NCBI GenBank assembly: GCA_951217055.1
Contig: OX578284.1
Location: forward strand, 22,193,187-22,257,186
Reading direction: 5' to 3'
From: Gerris lacustris
Lineage: Eukaryota > Arthropoda > Insecta > Hemiptera > Gerridae
Length of the DNA stretch: 64,000 nucleotides
The translations under genes and the position numbers were made by a program. A model generated the notes under the pieces. It was given only the letters and a program-made list of their open reading frames with translations, did no database searches and was not told where the DNA came from. This document shows positions 22,101 to 32,462 of this stretch, piece after piece. Each line of letters starts with the position of its first letter. Within the stretch, counting starts at the first letter, position 1.

Positions 22101-25100
22101 AATTTTTATAACCAACTTCTAGAGGTTTTAGAAATAAACAGAATCCAATTTTTTTCAATCTTCACCCTTAAGAAAAATAATAAAACAAGACATATCTACC
22201 TTAATGAATGAAAACATAATAAAAATTAAGTTACCTTTAAGAGGAGTTGTATCAGTCATTTTACGAGGCATACCACGGGATCTTAAAGGAACTGTAGGAG
22301 TTGCAGACTTCTTGAGATTAGCAGATGCATCAGCGGATTTTTGCAGCAATTCAGCCCTCAAAATTGCTGATTTTGGTTTTCTTTTTAATGTAAAGTGCTT
22401 AACTGAAACAGGCTGCAAAGCAAGAACATATTAAGAAAATTGTATTTTTTAAAAAAAGATAAAAATAGAGCATACAGGTAAACTCAAGAATGATTCCCTC
22501 TTATAGCGCCCCATCCACTGTCGTTCTTTCCGTAAGGAAAGCCGATTCCGTCAATCCCACGGCTACACCTTTCGTCCGAACACTTTGAAATTTGGCATGT
22601 ATGTGTCTTGTACCTACCCACATATTTTAAAAATATAGTGACTTAAAAAAAAAAAAAAAAATTAAAAAAATTAGGTTAAAAAAACTTAAGGGTTAACATT
22701 TTTTTATTTTCTTTTGACACCGTGAGGGGTATCATATAAAAGGGTACGTCGAGCTGATTACAAATAATTTCAAGATAAAAAGAACTTTTTATATACTACG
22801 TTTTTAAATTTTCTGTTGAATCGTATGTACTGTTGATAATATAATTGTTATTGTTATATAATATATAATGTTAGTAAAAAAAAAAAAAAAAATCCGAATT
22901 TATTTACTTCACATAAATGACAACCATCCAGAGAGCTGATCTTAAACCCATAAAAGGATAAACCTTTGTACAACGGATCTCCCCAACACCAAATCTAAAG
23001 CTTGCCATCGATATATTTGAAATAATATAATCGATAAATAATATAATCGATATTTCCTGTTTTGCTGTCATTCAATGTTTATCTATCACAAATTTGAGAC
23101 CCGTCAAAATGAAGATTGCGTAAATATTGGATATGGCAAAACAAATAAAATAACTTGCGGATTTTTTCAGAACTAACTTTCCGCATAGGAAAATTTGCTG
23201 AAAACTAATTAAATTCTGCAGAAAGATGGCTAAAAGTATTAAAATAATGTATTGTCATCGTGTTCTGAGCTATGCTAAAAGTTTCAAATGTCTAGCTATT
23301 CGGGAAGTTAGTTAGAAATCGATTGCCAGATTTGTACCGGACAAACAAACAAACAAGAATGCAAGCTAATAAAAACGTAGTAAAATATATAATTCTTTGG
23401 ATATAACTTTGATAGGGCGAGCGTAAGCAAGTTTGAAGTGGGTGTGAAACGTGTCCCCCCCCCCCCCCCTCTATCTCGCTTATGTAAAGTGCAAAAAATC
23501 TGAAAAAATTCCTGAACATTCTTCGACCAAAAGTAAAGATACCACTTTTTGGAAATTTTGAAAAAAATATTATTTTATTTTTTATTGACAAAATACTTTT
23601 TTGTAATTATGGTCTTTTCGATATATTTATATGGTTGTAGTCCGGTTCAGTGGCAAAAAAATACTTTATCAGAGTGTGTTTTGAGAATATCAGACCCTTA
23701 GAATGGTTCAAAGTAAGCTTTTTAGCATTTTAAAAAAACATTGTTTATACACTTTACAGTTAAACACTATATGGTGTGGCCTATGGACCCTCGCTGTGTG
23801 CTGACTAGCACACACTTGACCTGTTTATTTAAATATTCATGTTAGTATGGTCAAAAAAAAATCTATTTAAATATTACACCTACATAGGGTACATGTTGTA
23901 AACAATATAGATAGCACAATTTTAACATTGGCTTGTTACACATGTTATGAGAAACTGTTCAGTGACTTACTCACAGTATAACAGACATGAATATTACATA
24001 TGATTAATTAATGTTTCATAGGTTGCATGGCCACTACCTTTTGCGTGATGAGAAGGGTGTTCAGGAATAAATGGCGATTAAAGGATTGGGATGATAAGAA
24101 ATTGAGTTAAGGAAAGATTTACATCAGGAGATGTCTACGTCACGAAAAAGTAAACTTTGAGGTCATAGGAAAGGGTAAAGTTAGAGACTTAGAAAGAAGA
24201 GTTGGTTATTATTCTAAGGATTTTGGCTTGAAGGAATTTGATGCAGTACAAGTTGGAATGCTTGGTACAACCCCAGAGTTCAATGCCATTATTTGACCAA
24301 GTGGGCTTAAATATGGTGATATAATTAAGTAATTTGTTATGTTTGTTCAGTTTAGATGAATGGTGTAGGAGTCTGTGTACAATAAAATAAAAATTTACAA
24401 TAGATAAAGATTTCAAGTTACCTGCTGGCCCACAAGAGTGGTTAAAGCAGCTTTATTCAGATAATGACATTCTAATGGAAGAATTCCGGATTCATTTTGT
24501 TTCCGAACTAAAAAATATAAATTAAAAAAAAAAAAAATTCAGTTAAGGCAAAGTAAACAATTTAAATCAATAAAAAAATTTGCAATCAATATAATAATAG
24601 TAATTTAATAATTTACAAACCTAATTTTTTAAGATCACCAATTAAGTCAGAAAACATCCGTTTATTTTGCTCATTCTCTTGAATAAGGGTGTTAAGAGTT
24701 CCCGTTGCTGAAAACGTTTTCATTATTTCAGCTAACATGGAAACCCAAAGTTCCGAATCTACATGAGCTACCTCGATTATTTCTTCTAGTTCTACTCTCC
24801 ACTGGAAAAAAAATACAACAAAAACATAAGTACACTGAATGCTTCAGATTTATTCAGGTTAATTGATTAAATATATCAAGATCTACTAATGGTGGAAAAG
24901 ATGCAGTCATCAGGAGTACTCAAAATCAACATTAATATCAGCATAAATACCTAATGTATAAATAAGTGTGAAAATCAATATCTAAACCAGAGGTAGTTAG
25001 AGAGTAAGTTAGCAAATTGGCTGGCTTCGAAATTACTACTCTCAAACCAAATTATTCCAAAATATCGTTAGTCTAAGATAACTCGGAAAATTTTCTCCCA

Positions 25101-28048
25101 ATATACATATTTGTTGGTGAAAGTACCCATTTTGGAATATTCTTTCCTAAGTTAATAATTTTATTCATATAACATGTCTCCTTTTTAGTTTATACAAAAC
25201 TAGATTTCTCAGAAAATAGATTTCTTCTGGCAAATCAATATACAAACATTAATTTACGAAAATTGGGACTTCGGAAAAAATTAAAAGTTTAATACCAATA
25301 CTTTCATTTATTTAAGTACCTTTTATTATTAGTAGTTTAGACACAATAAATCTATATAGGCATTGTTTGAAAACCATTTTTTCAAGGAGGTTTTTGTAAA
25401 AAATGTTTGCACTGTGATGACCCTTTATCCCACAATTATTAAATTATTTTGTATAATATGGTCTGTTAAGATGAAACCTTCTTTCCGTCAGAAACAACTG
25501 TGTTTATAAGAATTAAGAAAAATATCAAATAGAAATCTTAATTTTACCCTGGTTTTTACAGTCATAAGGTAAAAAAAACTCTTTCAATCAAACTTAAAGA
25601 AAATTAAATAAAAAACACATAAATTTAGATATCTTCATCTAATAGAAAATAAATAAATGCCACGCACTTGCAATGTGTGTGATATTTGACACATAGTTCA
25701 AAGACACAAGCAATTAGAGACAAGTAAGCGCTAAGGCCTCATTCACACTAGAGATTCCTGAATGCGATTCACGAATCGAAGATTCTAATGATACCAGGCG
25801 GCCTATGTATTTTGCTTATGTCCATTCAGACTACGATTTCGGTATGCAATTCGTATGAGATTCTCAAATCGAGTATCCCGTCCCCGTGAGCCGCCTCGAT
25901 TCTTTTTAGAATTCTTCTTAGAATTGATACATTGCGCTATATGGGCCCATTCAGACTAGGCGATTCTGAATCGCATTCTGCTTCAATCTTCTAGCTATTT
26001 ATTTTCTTTAAATAAAATATTTTAATTATAAATTCATAATAATTACTGTAATATCATTAATTATAATATTTTATTATAAATAATTTTATTTACGTTGCAT
26101 AAAATATTTTAATTATATAAATATATTAATAAATCAATGTAATATATTATTTAATATATATTTTTTTCAATTGTTTTATTTACTTTAAATAGAATAGGTT
26201 AATTATGAATATAATAATAAATATAATGTAATTAATTATTTAAAAATGAAATACATATATATGTTAGTGTATAATAAAAGTGGGATCAAAACTAAGAAAA
26301 GTCGGGAAGAAGCCGCCGAGATACTGAATCTTGATACTTTTTTGAATCTCATACACCAATCGCATTCGTGAATCGCATTACGGAATCCCAGAGTGAATTA
26401 GTGCGGAATCTAAGTGTCTCAATTCCTTCTGAACATCAAATTAGTACATAAATCAAATTACACATAAATTGGAGTTAATTGATGAATGGTAGATATAACT
26501 ACAATCTGGATTATTTAAAATCATTACTTGTGTCAGTAAGTGTCAAGTTCTAATAAGTCATCAGTAAAAAAACCATATAGAATAAGTGCTAATCTTCAGA
26601 GAATAAAAATGCCTAGTTGAAGCTCAGATTTCATTAAAATGTTCTTTAACAAAGGGATCCTAAATGGTTTAACTCGGAATAAAATAAATAAAGTATTAAA
26701 TACTTTTTTAACAGTAACCATTCACAAAATTTTATATTGTAAAAAAAAAGTACGTAGTGCGTAGTATCGACAACTAAGAGGAAACGTTCTCAAGAAATCA
26801 TCACTGTTGATTTGGCTCGAAAGAACCTAATGCTTCTTATTTCGAAGGAATAAGGAGCGTTGGTTGTACAATTAAATATCTGAAGAGTCTCCAAAATGTT
26901 AGGGGTGAAACAATGTTTCTTTGTGAAGAGGAGGGGGTTAATCCCTTTTATACATAATTTATCGAATAAGACAACTTCCAGGATGATTGAATCATTCCAT
27001 ATCGGGGTGTGATGGAACCAATTCAGTTTTTTCCCACAAAAATCTCCAGTTTTGGGCCCCAATACTTTTCTAAGCTCCTCTCCAAAAACATTTTTCAGGC
27101 TCTTCAGATAGTAGACCAAGTTTTTTTGAATGGACGATTTTGACTTTTTCAGAAACCATATTTGGTATATTTTACCCTTACTAATAATAATGACTGATAC
27201 TAAGTTATCAAATTATAAAGATATTAGTTACGCAGGTTGGATGATTAAATTATATTCACCCATTTAGTGAAGGTTACATATTATGCAGTTCTACATAGAA
27301 TCTTTAGTTCACAACAAAAGTGATCAAAATATATCAAGAAAAAGATTCTAAGCAACAAAAAGCTTTTCCCTATACTTAATTCTAGCAAATATTTCTAACA
27401 GATGTTTGAAAAATAACCTGATATTTTAAAAGAAAGTAATTTTACATTGTATAGATTGCTCAATAAGTCTTATTTAAACCAAGTTTCCCAGAGAAAAGAC
27501 AAACCAATGTAGCTAAACGAAACAGGACATTAAACGAAAATTAACCCAAATAGGAACCAAGGACTTACTTCTTTCTTGTGAGAGATTGGAGGAATTAGAT
27601 CTTTATCGTCTCCACTATCAATTTTGACCAAAGATAGTGGTATATAAGGTGGTGCAAGCAAGTCCTGTATCATTGAAAGCTCAGAACTGCATGGCTTAGA
27701 CTAAAAAAAGATTTCGAACATACTTTACGGTAAAAAACATCACCACCATTATGTTCACAACTTCTCCGACATTCTTACTGTATAATCTCCTTATTGTTTG
27801 TTTAAAGTTAGGACAATATGAACTAGATTGTAACTTACTTCTTCTATACATCTCCTAGGTATGTGAAAGAAGGACAATAACAGCTTGAGTTTCACTTGAG
27901 TCTGAAGTTCTGGAAAACAGTCTTTTATGTTACGGAGCACTTCGGAATTTAACTGAGAACAAATTGAACCACTAGTCCAAGAATCGTTGGAAGTCCCTAA
28001 TTTATTATGAAGCCATAAAGATATATCACTGTCCCTAACAGTAGCCAT
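16163..28048 (-). CDS. Nelf-A: negative elongation factor A (NELF-A), 11 coding exons
   Basis: Exons in transcript order: 27839-28048, 27569-27700, 24621-24801, 24422-24507, 22235-22412, 21750-21911, 21420-21656, 19965-20077, 18364-18456, 18145-18244, 16163-16323; together 1653 bp, 550 residues, every junction GT/AG and in phase. NELF-A is the subunit of the NELF complex that helps hold RNA polymerase II in the promoter-proximal pause. Landmarks: MATVRDSDISLWLHNKLG and VKLKLLLSFFHIPRR (N-terminal helical domain), LPLECHYLNKAALTTLVGQQ, the basic VKHFTLKRKPKSAILRAELL, RSRGMPRKMTDTTPLKG, an Ala/Pro-rich middle, and the conserved C-terminal HDAg-like block FRTANKVTRPEKALILGFMA followed by NPCPDLGNVITIKLSED. 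Exon 2 (132 bp) has no counterpart in the NELF-A sequences I recall. The introns carry many mobile elements. The identification is firm. Confidence 0.93.
16324..18144 (-). other. Nelf-A last intron
   Basis: No gene or clear mobile element was seen; AT-rich, with a (TA)n-like run near 17771. GT and AG borders match the flanking exons. Confidence 0.6.
18677..19252. mobile_element. MITE with TTTAGATTGTTACTCCCC ends, interrupted by another MITE
   Basis: The ends TCTTTAGATTGTTACTCCCC and GGGGAGTAACAATCTAAAGA are inverted. The same family is at 37675-37737 and 37751-37887. The interior (GTTTAGCCCAATGTACTTTA, GACAAAGGAAT) matches the 37.8-kb copy, showing that 18753-19168 is a later insertion. Confidence 0.8.
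18753..19168. mobile_element. nested MITE, TA-flanked, GCGGCCTTTACAC ends
   Basis: The inverted ends GCGGCCTTTACAC and GTGTAAAGGCCGC are both bordered by TA; inner CTTTCCTGCAGG/CCTGCAGGAAAG also pair. It is relatively GC-rich for the window. Removing it restores the host MITE seen at 37.8 kb. Confidence 0.8.
19398..19595. mobile_element. Harbinger-like MITE
   Basis: The ends GGCCCAATTCACACACGAGT and ACTTGTGTGTGAATTGGGCC are inverted and flanked on both sides by TAA, as expected for PIF/Harbinger. It is 198 bp in Nelf-A intron 8 and nearly palindromic throughout (GTATGGCACTGG / CAGTGCCATACG). Confidence 0.75.
20078..21419 (-). other. Nelf-A intron 7
   Basis: Mostly AT-rich sequence without a recognised element. 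A near-repeat (GTAAATTTACGCTCATAG at 21060, GTAAATTTACGCCCATAG at 21104) may be the remnant of an unidentified repeat. Confidence 0.5.
22500..22650. repeat. dispersed-repeat fragment with TTTGAAATTTGGCATGTATG motif
   Basis: GC-richer than its surroundings, it carries CGGCTACACCTTTCGTCC and TTTGAAATTTGGCATGTATG, a wording that recurs in other noncoding repeats here (about 7475 and 31087). No ends were defined. Confidence 0.4.
23395..23828 (+). repeat. second copy of the 12600-13016 repeat
   Basis: It matches 12600-13016 in the same orientation, including the poly-C tract at 23456-23470 and the CGCTGTGTGCTGACTAGC end. It lies in Nelf-A intron 4. Confidence 0.75.
24189..24400 (-). pseudogene. 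non-LTR retrotransposon reverse-transcriptase relic
   Basis: The minus-strand frame contains LLNYITIFKP, TWSNNGIELWGCTKHSN and FLQAKILRIITNSSF, matching the conserved region after the catalytic palm in Jockey-type ORF2 (K-P-x-W-x-Y-G-x-x-L-W-G ... Q-S-K-x-L-R-x-I). Only ~70 codons remain. It lies in Nelf-A intron 4 beside exon 4. Confidence 0.75.
25735..26405. mobile_element. decayed Harbinger-like element
   Basis: The left end GGCCTCATTCACACTAG follows TAA; the right end reads (reverse complement) CGCACTAATTCAC. The adjacent ATGCGATTCACGAAT is present in both ends. The centre is AT-rich filler. It lies in Nelf-A intron 2. Confidence 0.6.
27569..27700 (-). CDS. Nelf-A: Nelf-A exon 2, candidate cassette exon
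   Basis: It is 132 bp with no stop, phase 0 at both ends, preceded by CTTTTTTTAG and followed by GTAAGT. It encodes 44 residues (SKPCSSELSMIQDLLAPPYI ... PPISHKKE) between RRCIEE (exon 1) and WRVELEEIIEVAH (exon 3). In NELF-A proteins I recall, RR..xEE runs directly into W/M-x-x-E-L-E-E, so skipping this exon would give the canonical protein (506 residues). It may be an alternative exon. Confidence 0.6.
27839..28048 (-). CDS. Nelf-A: Nelf-A exon 1 (start codon)
   Basis: It contains the ATG and the first 70 residues, ending at RRCIEE before GTAAGT. MATVRDSDISLWLHNKLG is the conserved NELF-A N terminus, so the start is well supported. Confidence 0.93.
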
Positions 28049-28250
28049 AACTAAATACTAAAATAAAAATATAACCCGACACAACAACAAAAATAAAAAC
28101 CTTCCATACTGTTGTGTTGTAGGTTGTTTTCAACGTTTTCATAAAATCAATCGCAAGAAAGCGGTTACGTAATCCAGAAACGAAACAAAAATATAGATGG
28201 CGTGGCAAGCTAGCATCGTCTGAAGCGCGGCGCGCAAACAGAATAAGAAT
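28049..28250 (-). promoter_or_regulatory. probable Nelf-A 5' UTR and promoter
   Basis: This is the stretch just upstream of the Nelf-A ATG. A GC-rich patch (GAAGCGCGGCGCGC at about 28221-28234) and GATGGCG stand out from AT-rich surroundings. No TATA box at a sensible distance was seen. The call is by position and composition only. Confidence 0.4.
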
Positions 28251-28667
28251 TGACTAATATCTCGTATTTCATTATTTAAATCATTGCTATTAAATTATTC
28301 TTCGAAGAAGTTTTTTTTTTTCATTTTTAGACTATAAATCTTAACATTCGAAATTTATTTAATAGGTACACATAGTTTATCCTAAACTTCTATTTCTATT
28401 TATGTTTTCATTTTTGAAAAATAAGAATATTTAGTTTAATTATTACGTAATCAAATAAAATGTTTTTATAACATTTTTGTTATAAATAAGTTAAAGTTGA
28501 GTTTTAAATTAATTGTAATTTTAATTTCACAATAATTAAAAGTTAATATATTTTTTTAATAAGTTTTGTTAGGGGTGTTAGTGGCAACAATGCTTTTCTA
28601 ACCGCCATAGCCACGTTTGAATTTTGAATGGCCATTGGGTATTCTTTACTTTAGTGAATTAATTACC

Positions 28668-30404
28668 ATTAAAACCCATTGACCACGGCATGTGTGTCAC
28701 ATATTGTTTCTTTAGAGAAACTGCTTGACGCCCACGGAGTGCCATGGATAGAAAAAAAGCCTCTCTCCAAAAAAAGGTGTTGGGAAGCCTCTGTCTGCCA
28801 TATGCCATATGACCAGGCCCCGATTTACCAATGGGCAGACTGGGCAATTGTCCAGGGCGGCAATTTCTGGGGGGCAGAAAATTTTAGGATTTTTTCCCCC
28901 CCCCAGAACAACGGTAGATAAAACAGGAACGACACAACTAACTTGCGCAGGCCATGCATTTTTCCGAAGTTGTTACCGAGTTTGCTAAGAAAAAATACAA
29001 AAATACAGAAAGGTCTATGTGGTTATGTTAACTAAACGTTTTCAAGAAAAGTATAGAAAATGATTGTATTGCTGGCTTCACTTACTGTTAATTCATTTCA
29101 TCAAAAAATTTGACTTTTTCCTTAGTTTTAAAATGTTAATGTTTATTTCATACACGAGCTGTGGACAAATCCTAAGGTAATATTTTTCATTTTCATGTCT
29201 AAGTATCTAAAAGTTATAACAAAATTTTAATCCAATTAAAAACAAATGGATTTTACAATTTAAAAGTTAGACATGCAAACAGGTTCCTATAAAATTATGT
29301 TCATGTATGATTGCAGTTTGCTCTAGAAATGCAGTTGTAGCAAATTATTATTTTAAAAAAAAATATAGCCCTACTAATTTGTTATCAACAATACACACCA
29401 TTTCAGGTTAATACCTAATACGCAATTTTTACAACAGTAGATGTTATCAGCCTACATTGGGGTAACCCTAAAATACTATTCAGTAATCACAAATATCTCA
29501 GTCCTTTTTTGTGAGGGGGGTGGCTACAGAAGGGTTTGCCCAGGGGGCAGCTTACCCTAAATCGGGGCCTGCATATGATATCGGTTTGGAAGATGCGTGA
29601 TCATGGTCATGTTAGTACTACATAGTGCAATGGTTGCATGGAGTAAGTCTTTCTCGTTTCCTCTGTTTTTGTTCTTAGTACTGCGTGTTTTTGCTATCTC
29701 TTTTTTCTGGCCCCTCATCATGCTACTCGCATAAGGTAAATTATGCAGCATTTTTTTTTATTGATAAAAGTAAGTCATTAGCTAGCATTACTTGTGTATT
29801 TAATTTAAGAATTATTAGGGTTATTATTTGACATGACATTTGGCCACTAAAACATTGCTTTCTTCAAAATGACATGGCGCCCACGGTTCATGACACACCT
29901 GTTGAGTCAAACCGTTTTCGTAACATTTTGCCCTTCCCATTTTTTTTCTTTTATTTTTTATTTTTTTCTTTCTTCTGATATTTTTATTAATTTCTAAAAT
30001 AAATAATTTAGATGGCTGGGGTGAAAAGAAATATTTTCATACATAATATATCAATAATTATGAATAATTAGTAAGGTCCAAGTTTTTACATGTTTCAATT
30101 ACTCAATAAATTTTACATAATTGTTATTTTTTAACATATTGAATAATATAATAAATCAAAAATGAATAATAATATCATGACGCACATGGTGCGTCATGCT
30201 CGTTTCAGTGATAAATTGTCCTTTCTGTGGCTGCATGACGCACATGGTGTGTCATGATGCTATTGTTATGTTTATTAACAATAAACATTAGAAAAACGAT
30301 TCTAATGCATATCTGAGTCCAGACTAACATAAATAAATGGAAAAAAAAATATCCGTTCCCAGTAAAGTACTTTTTTCTCCCTTCTGTGCTGCATTCAAAG
30401 GGTT
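28668..30404. mobile_element. possible piggyBac-like element split by a hAT insertion
   Basis: The left end follows TTAA (AACCCATTGACCACGGCATG); the right end reads GTGCTGCATTCAAAGGG before TTAA (30402-30405). Related GACGCACATGGTGYGTCATG palindromes occur at 30180 and 30237. The hAT copy at 28814-29571 lies inside. End similarity is only partial. Confidence 0.4.
28814..29571. mobile_element. hAT element copy 1
   Basis: The ends CAGGCCCCGATTTACC and CCTAAATCGGGGCCTG are inverted. The flanks are CATATGAC (28806-28813) and CATATGAT (29572-29579), an 8-bp target duplication with one change. It shares its interior with the copy at 31468-32454 but has lost most of the transposase scrap. Confidence 0.88.
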
Positions 30405-31459
30405 AAATTTCACTTGAATTTTATAGCCTCGATGTTTCTTAACTTAATATATCTTTTTTAAAAGTAATTTAATGCTAATGATGCAGCGCTTAAGGAAAAT
30501 TTGCATATTGCTCTTATAAAAGACATATTTGTTATCAATATGGCTACCAGGATACATATTTTGGGGAAAAAACTTACATATTCTTAATCTATCGGAAAAG
30601 AGCTTTACAATTATATGTAAGATGCTCAATAAGCAACTTTTTACAACCACATTTAAAACATATTTGTTTACAAAATGCCAGCAAAGAATGGACTTTTTTA
30701 ATAATAGTTATAATAATATATTATAATATTTTCCTACTCTTTATGACATTCAAAACTAAGTAAAACATGCTATGCTGACTAAAAACGTTCTGTGTGTGAA
30801 AATACAATTCTCACAAATTCTGATATTCACCTGAGTACCAAAAAGACCTCCTGAGTGGTTTTCAGCAGGACGTTTGTACGTGTATAAGTATGTTTGAATG
30901 TGTGTTATCATTATCATCGTAGCACCCAGGGTGTTTAACCTAGAGAGTTGAAACTTAGCAGAAAAATCAGTCCTTACTTCTAGTTGTGCCGCCCGGAAAA
31001 TCAGCATTTTCCGCCATCTTGAACCCAGTTTGCTGAGTCAGCGAAAATGTTAAAGAAATCATAAAAAATCTAATAGTTGTCAGATCGAGTTGAAATTTGG
31101 CTCGAATGTACATCTCTGTATGGCAAACAAATCCCCCAAATTTAATTTTGATATTGGCCGCTGAATAAATAAAAATAATGTATAATTTAAAAAAAAAAAA
31201 AAATGACAATAAAAGAATCAGCTAGTTCAAAACGGTCACCCATCCTAGTATTGATCATGCTCAATGCTGTTTCCTCCTGCTGCTTATAATTTTAGTGGCC
31301 TCCAAAATGTGGAAAAAATCAAAGTACCCTGCACCCAATTTTTTTAATTTACCATTAAAAAACAAGAAAATTTAATCAAAATCGTCATATAAAGCATTGT
31401 GTTTGTATTTGCCTAGTTACCCCGATCTTCTAGAATTCAAAATCGAGTCCTCTCATTTT
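29580..31459. other. intergenic, scattered repeat fragments
   Basis: No gene was seen. A dispersed-repeat-like stretch at about 30760-31160 contains GTGTGTTATCATTATCATCG, AGAGTTGAAACTTAGC and GAGTTGAAATTTGGCTCGAA. The rest is AT-rich. Confidence 0.45.
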
Positions 31460-31467
31460 CTCCCCTC

Positions 31468-32454
31468 CAGGCCCCAATTTACCAATGGGCAGATTGGGCA
31501 ATTGCCCTGGGGGGGGGGGGGGGGGATTTTCAGATACTTTTTTTTGTTTATTATTATTTCTAGAACAACGGTAAAAAAAAACGGGAACAACACAACTAAC
31601 TCGCGTAGACCACGCAAGAGATGGTTACAAGCAACTGTCTATGTCTATCATTGTATTACTGTAGCACAGCATATAGTGGAGCACAGGCAGTGCAGGCCAG
31701 ACCAACCACGTTGCCAGTGACAAACTGCACTGCTGAAAGAAGGTTTTCAATTCTTTCAAGAGTTAAAAATCCTAAAAAAACAACTTTACTGAACAGGAAG
31801 TTGAACTCTTTAGTTTTAATGAGTTCTGAAAAAGACATAACACTAAAAACAGATTATTCTGAAGTTGTTATTGAGTTCGCTAGACATAATCAAGAAAAAG
31901 GTCCATATGGTTATGTTAATTTAAAGTTTTCAAGAAAAGTAGATATAGAAAATAATAATATTACAGATTATTCACTTACTGTAATTCAATTCATCAAAAA
32001 TTCGACTTTTTTCTAAGTTTCAAAATGTGAATGTTTATTTCATACACGAGCTGTGGACAAATCCAAAGATAATATTTTTGATTTTCATATCTAAGTATCT
32101 ATTTAGTTTGTTTTCTCTATAGTAATAAAAGTTATAATACAATTTTAATCCACGTGTTTAATTATTGAAAACAAATTGATTTTACCCTTCAAAAATTAGA
32201 TATGCAATAGCTTTAAAATTATGTTATAACAAATTAATATTATTTAAAAAATAAATATTGGCCTACTAATTTTATCAACAGTACACACCATTTCAGGTTA
32301 ATACCTAATACGTCATTTTTTTAACAGTATAATATGGTATCACCTCACATTGGGGTAACCCGAAAATACTATTCAGTAATCACAAATATCTCAGTCCTTT
32401 TTTGTGGTTCAAAAGGTTTTGCCCAGGGTGCAGCTTACCATAAATCGGGGCCTG
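31468..32454 (+). mobile_element. hAT element copy 2 with perfect 8-bp target duplication
   Basis: The ends CAGGCCCCAATTTACC and CATAAATCGGGGCCTG are inverted; the flanks 31460-31467 and 32455-32462 are both CTCCCCTC. It encodes a scrap of hAT transposase, so it is a deletion derivative of an autonomous element. Confidence 0.92.
31700..31910 (+). pseudogene. hAT transposase dimerisation-domain relic
   Basis: The plus-strand frame reads LPVTNCTAERRFSILSRVKN followed by LLNRKLNSLVLMSSEKDI, the conserved C-terminal hAT dimerisation region (P-x-T-x-x-x-x-E-R-x-F-S ... L-x-x-L-x-L-L-S). It continues as an open frame to 32016. The catalytic domain is absent. It lies inside hAT copy 2. Confidence 0.85.
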
Positions 32455-32462
32455 CTCCCCTC

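Noticed and set aside
26790..27119. 109-codon minus-strand frame in Nelf-A intron 2 (MVYYLKSLKNVFG...)
   Set aside because: It has a faint likeness to a retrotransposon ORF (TPIWND followed by KGINPL) but no convincing conserved motif, and good splice sites join the flanking Nelf-A exons without it.
28659..28921. Overlapping frames on both strands near 28.7 kb
   Set aside because: They span the boundary of a hAT element and a poly-C tract and have no recognisable protein similarity.
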